The notes: a model not told the origin generated them from the letters alone. 61,741 nt of DNA from Candidatus Thorarchaeota archaeon (GCA_004524595.1 SDOA01000007.1:1-61741), one strand, 5' to 3'. Positions 42,722 through 51,174 are shown, counted from the first letter of the stretch. Numbers and translations: made by a program.

Positions 42722-43049
42722 GTTCCTGAGCCCTTACCATAATATCTATTATACAATCGTCGTCAATTTTGTAATAGACTTGTTTTCCCACTTGCTTATG
42801 TTTCATGAAGCCAAGATTCTCAAGTAAACTTAGGTGATGACTTACACGACTTATTGACATAGCCAACAGAGTGGCAATATCTGAAACGCAGAGGTCTTCT
42901 TTTTCGGTAAGTGCTGCTATAATTCTTAATCGAGAAGGGTCAGCTAATGCTTTGAAAATTGTGACTACACTACTAAGGTCCGCCTCTTCAAAATTCAAAG
43001 CAATTCGAGATCGAGAGTGTTTGGTTGACACAACTATCACCATATACAT
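42705..43049 (-). CDS. ArsR/SmtB-family metal-responsive repressor
   Basis: Up to 114 residues. The winged helix reads IFKALADPSRLRIIAAL, DLCVSDIATLLAMSISRVSHHLSLLENLGF. DLCVSD lies where CadC/ArsR have ELCVCD, so one Cys and one Asp could form the alpha-3 metal site. Start is uncertain: ATG 43049 and 43043 overlap the operator, while GTG 43031 would suit a leaderless transcript from the TATA box inside the operator. It heads the operon with the metal ATPase. Confidence 0.9.
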   Translation of the reverse strand: MYMVIVVSTKHSRSRIALNFEEADLSSVVTIFKALADPSRLRIIAALTEKEDLCVSDIATLLAMSISRVSHHLSLLENLGFMKHKQVGKQVYYKIDDDCIIDIMVRAQEHVRGE

Positions 43050-43076
43050 TCAAATAATTATACAATTGTTTGAATG
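43047..43076 (-). promoter_or_regulatory. ArsR/SmtB-type operator overlapping the promoter
   Basis: A 13-4-13 inverted repeat: CATTCAAATAATT and AATTGTTTGAATG, with one mismatch. It contains a minus-strand TATA-like TGTATAATTATT and overlaps the first codons of the repressor. The TGAA...TTCA layout is close to SmtB/CadC operators. Confidence 0.65.
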
Positions 43077-43281
43077 TTAGTATATATGCTAAAAAGCATG
43101 TTGTTTCAGGAACTGAGAAAGTCCGTTTTCATAAATCATTTCAGACAAACAAGTATTATCTGGACAAGTCAAATAGTTCCAGCATCGAATCGGGACTTTC
43201 GAATATAAGCGATGGACACCATCTCGACTAAGAACCAAGCCATAAGAATTGGATTAGACAACCTAGGCGAGTGCTTGAATA

Positions 43282-45057
43282 TTGCAGGAACAAGACGACT
43301 CCGGAATACATCATGACAGACTAAGTCAGTATCAAGATATCATCATGATGGCAAATGATGGCATAATAATTATTCAAGATGAAAAAATCATCTTAGCTAA
43401 TCCTGCTCTTTCGAGAATGCTTGGTTATAATGAAGATGAACTTAAGGGAAAACCGATAAGTGACGTATTGGATTCTACTACCGCTCATTTTTACCAAGAA
43501 GCTCAGGAATCAGCTCATTGGAGTGAAATCGATAGTCCCAGCTACAGAGCTTGTCTTCGAACGAAGAATGGACAAATCCTCAATGTTGAAATAAGTGCAT
43601 CATATATCATCATTTCAGATCTTCCTGCTACATTAGGGATAGTTCGAGATATTTCAGAACAGATTGAACTTGAAGCTGCTATTGATGCTTCTGAGAGCAG
43701 ATATAGAGCTCTTTTTGATTCATCTCCGATTGCTTATTTCACTTTGAGTCTTCGGGGAAATATTCTTCAAATCAATAAGGCTGCTGAACGTCTTCTGGGA
43801 TATCATGGGAACGAAATTCTTCGGAGAAATCTTTCTACTTTCATTTATGGTGATAATCAAAAAGAGATTGAAAATCAAATAATTTCTGAGGTTGCCCAAG
43901 GGAAAAACCTTGAGGATTTCGAAATGCAATTTCTACGTTCTGACGGTAAATCTACTTGGGTAAGCGTTACAGCAAATATTCTTGATTATCCTGATCGATC
44001 ATCAAATATTGCAATGATGGTTATAGATATTGATCGCAGAAAAAATGCCGAGACTCGTGAACGTCACGAACGTGAGAGAGCTAACCTGTATCTTGAAGTT
44101 ATGACCCATGATCTAAATAATATCAATCAGAGTCTTCTCTTCACATTGGGACTTGTAGAATCTTCATCTGATACTCCAGATAAGTTTCGATCAATGATGC
44201 AACAAGCAAGTTGGCACATTAGGCGTTCAGCACGTATGACTGCAAATATGAGAGCTCTCCTTCGTTTACGAGAAACCCCACCGATTGCAGAAGAAGTTGA
44301 TATTTTCGATTACATCCAGATGGCTAAATATGCTGTTCAGCAAGACTTTCCATGGAAAGAACTTTCTTTGAAGACAGATATCCAGAAAGGTCAGTTTAAA
44401 ATTGCGGGTCATGAATATGTTCATCATATCTGTTTCAATATTATTCATAACGCTATGACTTTTAATGAAAAGCCAATTGTTGAAGTTGAAATAAATGCTG
44501 AGAGAATTGAAGATCTGAAGATGATACGCCTTGAGTTTATCGATAGCGGACCTGGAGTTCCTGATGCCACTAAGGAATTTATTTTCCGTCGTACTGGACG
44601 TGCAGATGAACAGATGGTAGGTAGAGGTCTAGGTCTTACCTTGGTTGAACAGATTATTCAAAATCTTGGTGGCCGCATAAGAGTTGAGGATCGCATTAAC
44701 GGTGATAGCTCTCAAGGTTCAAAATTTGTGGTCATGCTTCCAATGTGGGCAGAAACTAAAGAGCTTCCATGTGGAAGAACAACATGCATCACTTTTTACA
44801 AATCTAATCATTGTGTATTCTGTGATCCAGCATTTAATACAATGATATCTGTTCTAGATGAACTCAATGTCCCAAGATCTATTGTTGAAGTAATCAATGT
44901 GGATGATCCAAATGCTGTAGTTGATAAAACTGATTTACCCATGGTCCCGCTTATCAAAATATGCGACCATGAACTTACTGGTTTCATATCTGAAGAATCG
45001 ATTCGTTCTGCTGTACTCAATCTTGCTATGAAAAATTGTTATCCTGATTTCCTCTAA
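43282..45057 (+). CDS. PAS-PAS histidine kinase with C-terminal thioredoxin-fold domain (intact kinase)
   Basis: 591 residues from TTG 43282. PAS domains at about 15-125 and 130-255, then RANLYLEVMTHDLNNINQ (phosphoacceptor His 276), N-box NIIHNAMTF, G1 box DSGPGVP and G2 box GRGLGLTLV: all motifs intact. Residues about 500-588 form a thioredoxin-like domain with C511-V-F-C514 and the cis-Pro segment LPMVPLIKI. It is the paralogue of the eroded protein at 22549. Adjacent genes encode DsrE- and TusA-like sulfur carriers, which suggests a thiol or redox signal. No membrane helix. Confidence 0.9.
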   Translation: MQEQDDSGIHHDRLSQYQDIIMMANDGIIIIQDEKIILANPALSRMLGYNEDELKGKPISDVLDSTTAHFYQEAQESAHWSEIDSPSYRACLRTKNGQILNVEISASYIIISDLPATLGIVRDISEQIELEAAIDASESRYRALFDSSPIAYFTLSLRGNILQINKAAERLLGYHGNEILRRNLSTFIYGDNQKEIENQIISEVAQGKNLEDFEMQFLRSDGKSTWVSVTANILDYPDRSSNIAMMVIDIDRRKNAETRERHERERANLYLEVMTHDLNNINQSLLFTLGLVESSSDTPDKFRSMMQQASWHIRRSARMTANMRALLRLRETPPIAEEVDIFDYIQMAKYAVQQDFPWKELSLKTDIQKGQFKIAGHEYVHHICFNIIHNAMTFNEKPIVEVEINAERIEDLKMIRLEFIDSGPGVPDATKEFIFRRTGRADEQMVGRGLGLTLVEQIIQNLGGRIRVEDRINGDSSQGSKFVVMLPMWAETKELPCGRTTCITFYKSNHCVFCDPAFNTMISVLDELNVPRSIVEVINVDDPNAVVDKTDLPMVPLIKICDHELTGFISEESIRSAVLNLAMKNCYPDFL

Positions 45058-45113
45058 TACATCGACAACAGAAAAAAGAGAGAATGAGGGGAGAACCCCT
45101 CCGAAGTTGTTTT

Positions 45114-45476
45114 TTAGAAGTACATTGTACGATCGTGCTTGAGTACATCATCCACCATCGTTGCAGCTCCTGCAATCTCGATTCTAGGGTCTCTCAGGTG
45201 TTCCTGTTTAATTCCACGAAATTCTACAGAGTTCGAACAGACCTGAATTTTGCCACCAGCTTCAAGGAAGGAGTCGATAAGATCCCCAAGTGGTGGGAAA
45301 CCAGGAGCCTTGACCTTCTCAGCTGCCCCTTTCTTCATTAACATGACTCCATCCATCATGAGGAAGATTGTCACATCAACATCAAGAGTCTGAGCAGTAG
45401 TACCTGTTACAAAAGGACCATAGCAACGCTCTGCTGCTTCAGGGCCCCATTGACCAATTATGTAAAGACTAGGCAT
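45114..45476 (-). CDS. DsrE-family sulfur-relay protein
   Basis: 120 residues of the DsrE/F fold: IIGQWGPEAAERCYGPF at the start, DVDVTIFLMMDGVMLMKKG in the middle, and the conserved Cys in KIQVCSNSVEFRGI, the persulfide-carrying position of DsrE-like proteins. It lies downstream of the four-helix membrane protein on the minus strand (15-nt gap), and tusA is divergent from them. It probably exchanges persulfide sulfur with TusA. Confidence 0.9.
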   Translation of the reverse strand: MPSLYIIGQWGPEAAERCYGPFVTGTTAQTLDVDVTIFLMMDGVMLMKKGAAEKVKAPGFPPLGDLIDSFLEAGGKIQVCSNSVEFRGIKQEHLRDPRIEIAGAATMVDDVLKHDRTMYF

Positions 45477-45491
45477 TTATTATTTCATCTC

Positions 45492-45887
45492 CTACATGAT
45501 AGCTAATTCAGCATAGTATATCACAAGTCCAAGAAGAGCAAACAACGTGACAAGGAGGTTAGTGATGTGCGAGCTGTGGAATGGACCGCCTTGCATTGTC
45601 TTCATTAGAATTGGAAGAATCTGACCGAATTGCATTAAAGTTGCTAACAAGATTAGTACAAAATCGATAATTAGAATGATATGAAGCAAGTCAAACATTG
45701 CTGGTGCAGCAGGATACATAAAGAGTCCCACAATCAGAGCTCCAATGCCTACCATCATAGCAAACATCAGTGCCATGACCTGATTCATTAGGTAAAAGCC
45801 CATTCTTCTAGCTAGCATAAAACCAGAGAACATTGCACTGATATTCAATGCTAGAACAATGAACAGTATAAATTGAAGTAGTGCCAT
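45492..45887 (-). CDS. Four-helix membrane protein of the sulfur-relay group
   Basis: About 131 residues from ATG 45887, preceded by GGTG 7 nt upstream. Four hydrophobic helices rich in Met (14 or more Met). No conserved Cys is evident. It is cotranscribed with dsrE and divergent from tusA, so it may anchor or import a sulfur compound. I recognise no named family. Confidence 0.75.
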   Translation of the reverse strand: MALLQFILFIVLALNISAMFSGFMLARRMGFYLMNQVMALMFAMMVGIGALIVGLFMYPAAPAMFDLLHIILIIDFVLILLATLMQFGQILPILMKTMQGGPFHSSHITNLLVTLFALLGLVIYYAELAIM

Positions 45888-45906
45888 GATTAACACCCAT
45901 TTATAA

Positions 45907-45941
45907 TAACAATAGTTACTAATAACGATAGTTATTTAAAG
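45907..45941 (-). promoter_or_regulatory. Promoter with two tandem operators in the dsrE/tusA region
   Basis: Two copies of TAAC-NATA-GTTA (45907-45918 and 45923-45934) are spaced 16 bp apart. A minus-strand TATA-like TTTAAATAAC (45932-45941) touches the second copy, and transcription would start near 45910, inside the first. This layout fits repression of the membrane protein/dsrE operon and perhaps of tusA. Confidence 0.5.
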
Positions 45942-46095
45942 TTATCGGAAAGAAATATTCATAATATAGAAATGTTATAATTCTACTATAAGATTAATTT
46001 TTATGTCTGTTTATGAACATTTCTGCTACATTTGATGTGTTATAGGGAAAGGCATAAAACTGTTCAAAAAGACGAAAATCGAAGGCGATTTGAAT

Positions 46096-46335
46096 ATGGT
46101 CGATCATGAAGTTGCAGCTGAATTTGATGCATCGGGACTTAGGTGCCCTATGCCTATTCTGAAGACGAAGAAAGAAGTTCAACAAATTGAAGTTGGACAG
46201 ATACTAAAAGTGATTGCTACTGATATCGGCACGAAGAAGGACTTCCCTGCTTGGGCAGAAAGGAGTGGCAATGAAATTGTTGAAATGATTGAAGATGGCG
46301 AAAAACTCGTCTGGTACATCAGACGCACCAAGTAA
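46096..46335 (+). CDS. tusA: TusA-family sulfur carrier
   Basis: 79 residues from ATG 46096. The CPxP motif GLRCPMPIL has the sulfur-carrying Cys 17, and the family's C-terminal GDEVLVYRR-like end is present. TusA passes persulfide sulfur in tRNA thiolation, molybdenum-cofactor maturation or dissimilatory sulfur metabolism. The upstream GAAGGCGAT may serve as ribosome binding site. It is divergent from the dsrE operon; formate dehydrogenase maturation is one possible sulfur user. Confidence 0.92.
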   Translation: MVDHEVAAEFDASGLRCPMPILKTKKEVQQIEVGQILKVIATDIGTKKDFPAWAERSGNEIVEMIEDGEKLVWYIRRTK

Positions 46336-46414
46336 TCATAAAAAATCGTTGGGAAAGAACATTCCATGCCTGTTTTATAAGACAGACAGATGGAATCTTT
46401 CCCCTTATCTTTCC

Positions 46415-47743
46415 TTATTTTGTCTTCTTTTCCTCTTCTGTGGACATCTCTCCGAGAGCGTCTTTCATCAGTCTCTTGAAGTCAAAACCAAACATCTTGG
46501 ACATTAGTATCATTGGGAGTAGCACATTTCCAAAGACTTGGAATGCTCCCGCTCCACCACTACCTTCTTCTTTGCCATCTCCACCAGCAGCTCCTCCTCC
46601 GAAGAGAGTGATGTCGCCGATGTCAATCTGTTTGTAGATTTCAGGCAGTATTTGTAGGAAATCACGAGCAAATGCCTGAGGAGTGTAATCCTTTGCAGCA
46701 GCTAGAGTCTTCTTGATACCTTCAGCCTGGGCTGAGGTGACTTTCAGAATTTTTTCTGATTCCGCTTCAGCAGTCACCCTAATACTCTCAGCATCAGCCT
46801 GAGCCTCTTGTAGAATTCTCTGAGCCTGAACCTCGACATCTTCCTTAATCTTGCGCTGTTTCTCAGCCTCTGCTGATAACTTGGCCACTTCAAGGTCCTT
46901 AGCAGCCTCAACCTCAGCTTGTTGCTTTTCGTACTTCTTCTGCATTAGGTCCTTTTGGAGAGCTATTTCAAGAACACTCTGTTCACGTTGTTTTTCTGCT
47001 TCTTGAATATCTCTAAGTTGTTGTTGTTCTTGTACACCTATGAGCTTGTCACGTTCAATTTCCTTTTCGCGAAGAACCTTACTCTTTTCAATATCTCTTG
47101 TACTGGTCGACTGATCAGCCTCAATAAGTGCTATCTGAGCAAGACGGTGCATCTCAGCTTCTCTGGGTTTTGACATGTCTCTAAGAAATGATTCATTTAC
47201 GACTGACACATCAACAAGTTCAACTGTTACTACTTTCAAACCCCATTCTGAAACAATATCTATTAGCTCTTTCTTCACTGCCTCGATGATAAGCTGCCGC
47301 TCTTCAAGAATTTCTTCTACTGAGAGCTGAGCACATGCAGTACGTATTACTGATTCAATAATGGCTGTAAGTCTTACAGGAATTTCTTTCCATGTGACAT
47401 TATTAATCGTAGCAATAGCATTTTCAGCTTGCCATTGCAACACTGCATTAAGACGAATTTTCTGTTTCTCTTTTGATAACACTGACTCTGCTGAAATGTT
47501 CAATTGTTGAACGGTTCTATCAACTGCAAGAATCCTATCTAAGAACGGGATTCTTATCACCATGCCGCCCTCACCTTGTTTCTTAGCCTTACCCTTCCGT
47601 AAGTGGACATAGAAGATATTTGGGTCAAAGATCTTTACGTATTTCTTTATGTAAAAAGCCAACAACAATACGAACAGGATGATAACCATCGCTACCGACA
47701 GCGCTGGGTTTTGTGCGAACCAGTTCACTAAATCTGCTTGCAT
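46415..47743 (-). CDS. SPFH/band 7 (flotillin-like) membrane protein
   Basis: 442 residues. One N-terminal membrane helix (about 15-37), an SPFH domain (about 45-230; KKQGEGGMVIRIPFLDRILAVD start), then a long Lys/Glu/Gln-rich coiled coil (about 215-365) and a glycine-rich C-terminal part with a weak hydrophobic stretch. Flotillin-like proteins scaffold ordered membrane domains and often pair with NfeD. The NfeD-like gene lies 250 nt upstream on the same strand. Confidence 0.9.
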   Translation of the reverse strand: MQADLVNWFAQNPALSVAMVIILFVLLLAFYIKKYVKIFDPNIFYVHLRKGKAKKQGEGGMVIRIPFLDRILAVDRTVQQLNISAESVLSKEKQKIRLNAVLQWQAENAIATINNVTWKEIPVRLTAIIESVIRTACAQLSVEEILEERQLIIEAVKKELIDIVSEWGLKVVTVELVDVSVVNESFLRDMSKPREAEMHRLAQIALIEADQSTSTRDIEKSKVLREKEIERDKLIGVQEQQQLRDIQEAEKQREQSVLEIALQKDLMQKKYEKQQAEVEAAKDLEVAKLSAEAEKQRKIKEDVEVQAQRILQEAQADAESIRVTAEAESEKILKVTSAQAEGIKKTLAAAKDYTPQAFARDFLQILPEIYKQIDIGDITLFGGGAAGGDGKEEGSGGAGAFQVFGNVLLPMILMSKMFGFDFKRLMKDALGEMSTEEEKKTK

Positions 47744-47992
47744 TTATAATTCCTACTCTCAAATTTGATCCGTTTTTGTGTCCTCAAGATTCTTCTTACT
47801 GCTACTTGAGATTGGTTTCGTGATTATCCAACTCCATACCCTTCTGGTCAGAATCAGTAGATATTAGTCCTCAACCTTCACTGATTCCTTCCTTCAATAA
47901 TATATCTCAATCGCAGTTAGAGTTCTGCTCTAAGACACACTTGTGTAATCTTTATCCTGAGGAAATATAAACATGCGCAGAGATTTCTGCAT
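47744..47992. other. Intergenic region between the NfeD-like and SPFH genes
   Basis: 249 bases with a short CTCAAG/CTTGAG inverted repeat (about 47783-47809) and no gene. It may hold a promoter for the SPFH gene, but I see no clear TATA box. Confidence 0.4.
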
Positions 47993-48982
47993 CTATTCTG
48001 ATCTCTCTGGATCCTTGCTCTGTTTCTGGACCCATCTTACAGCTTCTTTTCGTGGATCAACATATGCATATTTTTCGTCAGCTGATACTACATAGAGTTT
48101 GGTCCCTTTTTGAAACATAATTCCTTTCTGGAAAGGCCTTGCATTGAAGCGTCTCAATCCCATTTCAGTTTCGGCTCTTATTTCTCCGAAATCATCTCGA
48201 ATTGTTGATACAGCCTCTACTTCTAAGCCCACTAGATGTTTTGGTTGAATATTAAATCCAGACTCGACAAAGACCTTACCAAGAATTGTTCTCATCGCCC
48301 AGACAAGAAATGCAGTACCCCCTACCTGAATGAGTACTTTACCTGCAAAGGGGATTAGTATGCCATCATAGTAGAAAACTGACCCTAAGAATCCGAAGAG
48401 TACCAAGCTAGTGCCAATAGTCACTCCCAACGGAGCACCACGTTCAAGTTCAAAGAAACCTGAGTGATCAGTATCTGTTTCATGGCCAATTTCAACTTCA
48501 TGTTCAGTTTCTTGTTCAGTATCATGTTCTCCTTCATGTTCAACATGATGTTCAATGTCATGGTCCACATCATGTTCAATATCATGGTCCACATCATGTT
48601 CAATGTCATGGTCCACATCATGTTCAATGTCATGGTCCACATCATGTTCAATGTCATGGTCCACATCATGTTCAATGTCATGGTCCACATCATGTTCAAT
48701 GTCATGGTCCACATCATGTTCAATGTCATGGTCGACATCATGTTCAATGTCATGGTCGACATCATGTTCAATGTCATGGTCGACATCATGTTCAATGTCA
48801 TGGTCAACATCGCCATGTTCTACAGAGTGGTCCACATCATGGTCCACATCATGTCCATGATCTGCGATTGCTGAGAATAACTTGCCAAGGAAAAACATTC
48901 CAAATGTATAGAATAAGCCTGCTAATAAAATACCAAAAGAAATCTCTCGTAACAGTGCTGCAATTGCTATGAAATCTTGCAT
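47993..48982 (-). CDS. NfeD-like membrane protein with His/Asp-rich octapeptide repeat
   Basis: About 329 residues from ATG 48982 (GGTTGAT upstream). One N-terminal helix, then a His/Asp/Glu segment of about 125 residues containing 11 copies of DVDHDIEH plus degenerate flanks, then two helices and a C-terminal OB-like beta domain (VGLEVEAVSTI, GLRRFNARPF, GTKLYVVSADE) as in NfeD. NfeD proteins work with SPFH proteins, here the next gene. The repeat offers many His and carboxylate ligands, so binding of Zn, Ni or another divalent metal is likely (inference). The repeat is absent from ordinary NfeD proteins as I know them. Confidence 0.85.
   Translation of the reverse strand: MQDFIAIAALLREISFGILLAGLFYTFGMFFLGKLFSAIADHGHDVDHDVDHSVEHGDVDHDIEHDVDHDIEHDVDHDIEHDVDHDIEHDVDHDIEHDVDHDIEHDVDHDIEHDVDHDIEHDVDHDIEHDVDHDIEHDVDHDIEHHVEHEGEHDTEQETEHEVEIGHETDTDHSGFFELERGAPLGVTIGTSLVLFGFLGSVFYYDGILIPFAGKVLIQVGGTAFLVWAMRTILGKVFVESGFNIQPKHLVGLEVEAVSTIRDDFGEIRAETEMGLRRFNARPFQKGIMFQKGTKLYVVSADEKYAYVDPRKEAVRWVQKQSKDPERSE
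48551..48814 (-). repeat. 24-bp tandem repeat, 11 copies, encoding DVDHDIEH
   Basis: Eleven in-phase 24-bp units begin at 48551 and end near 48814. They differ only in a few synonymous positions: units 8-10 carry GTCGAC where most others have GTCCAC, and unit 2 has AATATC. Because the unit length is a multiple of three, other frames are open too; only the DVDHDIEH frame continues into conserved domains. Confidence 0.97.
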
Positions 48983-49046
48983 TCTTTCATCAACCACTCA
49001 TAAACGATTTGTGATAGCCTACTTCTGGCTTCTAGTCTAGCTATAC

Positions 49047-51035
49047 TCACGAAACCAAATAAACCTGAGTTGCGAAAAAGTCAGGTATCTCCTGCTCTTT
49101 GAACTGCTTTCTGCGTCGTATATAATCAAGAGGTATTGCGACAATTAATATTGCAGCTACAGCTATTAGTAGAATTGTAACTGGGCTACTGATTATAGGG
49201 TCCTCTCTCTCGGATAGATATAATTGAACACAAAAATCAAGGTCTCCATCAGAAGTCATTGTTGACGATGCAAAACAAACATAGCCTGTTTCGTGCACAG
49301 CAAAATGGTTTCCACTAAGATAATAGTAAGGGTCACTCAAAAACTGAGGGTTAATTGTCTTATTCCATATATGGCGACCTTCAGTATCATAGATTGATAT
49401 GAATACGTTAGGCAATCCTAAAGTCGAAAATGATAGTACATACGACCATCCTGCTGGAATAACATCTAAAAGCATGGGCTGAAGTAGAGAATGTCCAAAA
49501 TAGGTATGATTATAGCTCAGACTTATGTTCCATCCTTTTGTCCCATCAGTATGCCATTGCTGCAATAGATTTCTTGGATAGAAAACCCTTGTACTATATA
49601 ATTCGCCTTCTCGTGTTACCTTCACAGAACCATATACTTCAGTCCGTGTCCATTGTAGAAATCCATCTGAATTCCATTTACTTATGTTTTGAAGGGTGGC
49701 AGTGTAGATGTATCCGTCGTAATCTACACCAATATCCAATGGTCGGTCATAAAATGGATTACCACAGGTTTGATTCCATAAGACCATACCATCTGAATTG
49801 AGTTTTGCAAGATATGTTATTGGTGCAACATTTCCCTCTACTTTTCCAAGTATGTATATCGACCCATCATATCCAATATCAACACTGTAGCCATAGTCCA
49901 AGAAACCAAAATCTATGGTCTTATTCCATAAAAGTACTCCTCTGTGATTCCACTTAACCACTATCGTGTCTGATTCTTCACTATTTGAAATCCCTCCAGT
50001 GGCTATAACACTAGTATCATCGGTGGTTATCCCACTTCCAACCCAAGATCCTCCTCCACTGATAATTCTAGTCCATAGAATGTTACCTTTAGAGTTCCAT
50101 TTGGTCAGTAGTAAATTGTTCTCATCTGAATAAGACGTTCCAATTACATAAACGGAACCATCATTGAGAAAAGCAACATCTGAACAAATATCATCATGTA
50201 GAGTCCCACTTACTCCAATATGCGTGGGGGAGAGCAATTCTTTTTCTTCAGGATTGGCATTTACAATACAACTGAGAATCATTGAAGTTACTTTGACTTT
50301 GACTGCTCCACTCATCCAATTCCAATAGTTATTCTCATTCTCATAGAATTCATATGTAGGAGAAATTCCAACTGTAAATTTTAGAATATCTGAAGGATCA
50401 TTTTGCACTCCTTTATCATCTTCAATTACCCCATTCCATCCTCTGTAAACACTTTGAAAAGACGGATTGACATGAATGTTTGTGATTCCGGGAGTTCCTG
50501 TAACTGAATTGTACAAGAGAGTCCATTGATTTGAAGAATCTATTACCCAGAAATAGACCTTGAAAAGCACTGGATATGTAACAGCATCAAAATCTCCATC
50601 AAGTTGTACTTCATATTGCACATGGACATCTAGTTTTGTTGGTATTACATTATAATCCCAACTAAATGATTCACTCACAAGAGCATATTCTTCACAATCT
50701 GGAAGATTCATTGTTCTATCTTTTGGATATCTGAAATCTAGTTCAATACCTTCATGATGTGTCCATATTAATTCCACACCTGGTGACAACGGTTGTGTCT
50801 GGAAAACATTGTGATTATCATTTTTCTCAAAATCATATTCACTGCTAAGTGTTGTGTCAGGAAGTAATTGTAATTCCTGGTAGTCTTCAAAGGAGTCAGC
50901 TATTTGATAATTGCATAGTATTGATACAGCATCTGTTGCTAAAATTGGGAGTGAAGTCACCATGATTATACATACCAATACTCCATAGAATTTTCTGTTC
51001 AAGTCCTGACCACCATCTGTCATAATAGAATTCAT
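49047..51035 (-). CDS. Cell-surface beta-propeller protein with C-terminal membrane anchor
   Basis: About 662 residues from ATG 51035; ATG 51023 and a longer frame to 51116 are alternatives. A signal-like helix (FYGVLVCIIMVTSLPILA) leads into a beta-rich N-terminal domain (about 50-270). Then come six or so blade repeats with GxxLWxxT ends (GNILWTRI, GVLLWNKT, GMVLWNQT, GFLQWTRT, GTKGWNIS, GRHIWNKT), as in PQQ/SBBP propellers. A single helix near the C-terminus (TILLIAVAAILIVAIPLDYI) is followed by basic residues. It is probably exposed outside the cell; ligand unknown. Confidence 0.85.
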   Translation of the reverse strand: MNSIMTDGGQDLNRKFYGVLVCIIMVTSLPILATDAVSILCNYQIADSFEDYQELQLLPDTTLSSEYDFEKNDNHNVFQTQPLSPGVELIWTHHEGIELDFRYPKDRTMNLPDCEEYALVSESFSWDYNVIPTKLDVHVQYEVQLDGDFDAVTYPVLFKVYFWVIDSSNQWTLLYNSVTGTPGITNIHVNPSFQSVYRGWNGVIEDDKGVQNDPSDILKFTVGISPTYEFYENENNYWNWMSGAVKVKVTSMILSCIVNANPEEKELLSPTHIGVSGTLHDDICSDVAFLNDGSVYVIGTSYSDENNLLLTKWNSKGNILWTRIISGGGSWVGSGITTDDTSVIATGGISNSEESDTIVVKWNHRGVLLWNKTIDFGFLDYGYSVDIGYDGSIYILGKVEGNVAPITYLAKLNSDGMVLWNQTCGNPFYDRPLDIGVDYDGYIYTATLQNISKWNSDGFLQWTRTEVYGSVKVTREGELYSTRVFYPRNLLQQWHTDGTKGWNISLSYNHTYFGHSLLQPMLLDVIPAGWSYVLSFSTLGLPNVFISIYDTEGRHIWNKTINPQFLSDPYYYLSGNHFAVHETGYVCFASSTMTSDGDLDFCVQLYLSEREDPIISSPVTILLIAVAAILIVAIPLDYIRRRKQFKEQEIPDFFATQVYLVS

Positions 51036-51047
51036 AGTAATTTGATA

Positions 51048-51087
51048 AGTGCTTCTTTTCAGACATTGCTGAGTGCTTCTTTTCAGA
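51048..51087 (-). repeat. 16-bp direct repeat near the 5' end of the propeller gene
   Basis: AGTGCTTCTTTTCAGA occurs at 51048-51063 and 51072-51087, a 24-bp period. On the minus strand it lies just before ATG 51035, so it may be a leader element or, if the longer frame is used, part of the N-terminus. Confidence 0.7.
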
Positions 51088-51174
51088 AATATGAAAACTC
51101 TGATTTTATTAATCATTCATCACCCCAGACACCTTAATATGTCATAAAGAATAACAGGCTATTAAGGTGTTATA

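Noticed and set aside
48551..48814. CRISPR-like direct repeats
   Set aside because: The units are contiguous with no spacers and encode an in-frame octapeptide in a real gene.
48421..48874. Long open frames of 101-136 codons in other frames over the 24-bp repeat
   Set aside because: They exist only because the repeat unit is a multiple of three; they encode monotonous Met/Ser/Trp or Met/Phe strings and have no conserved flanks.
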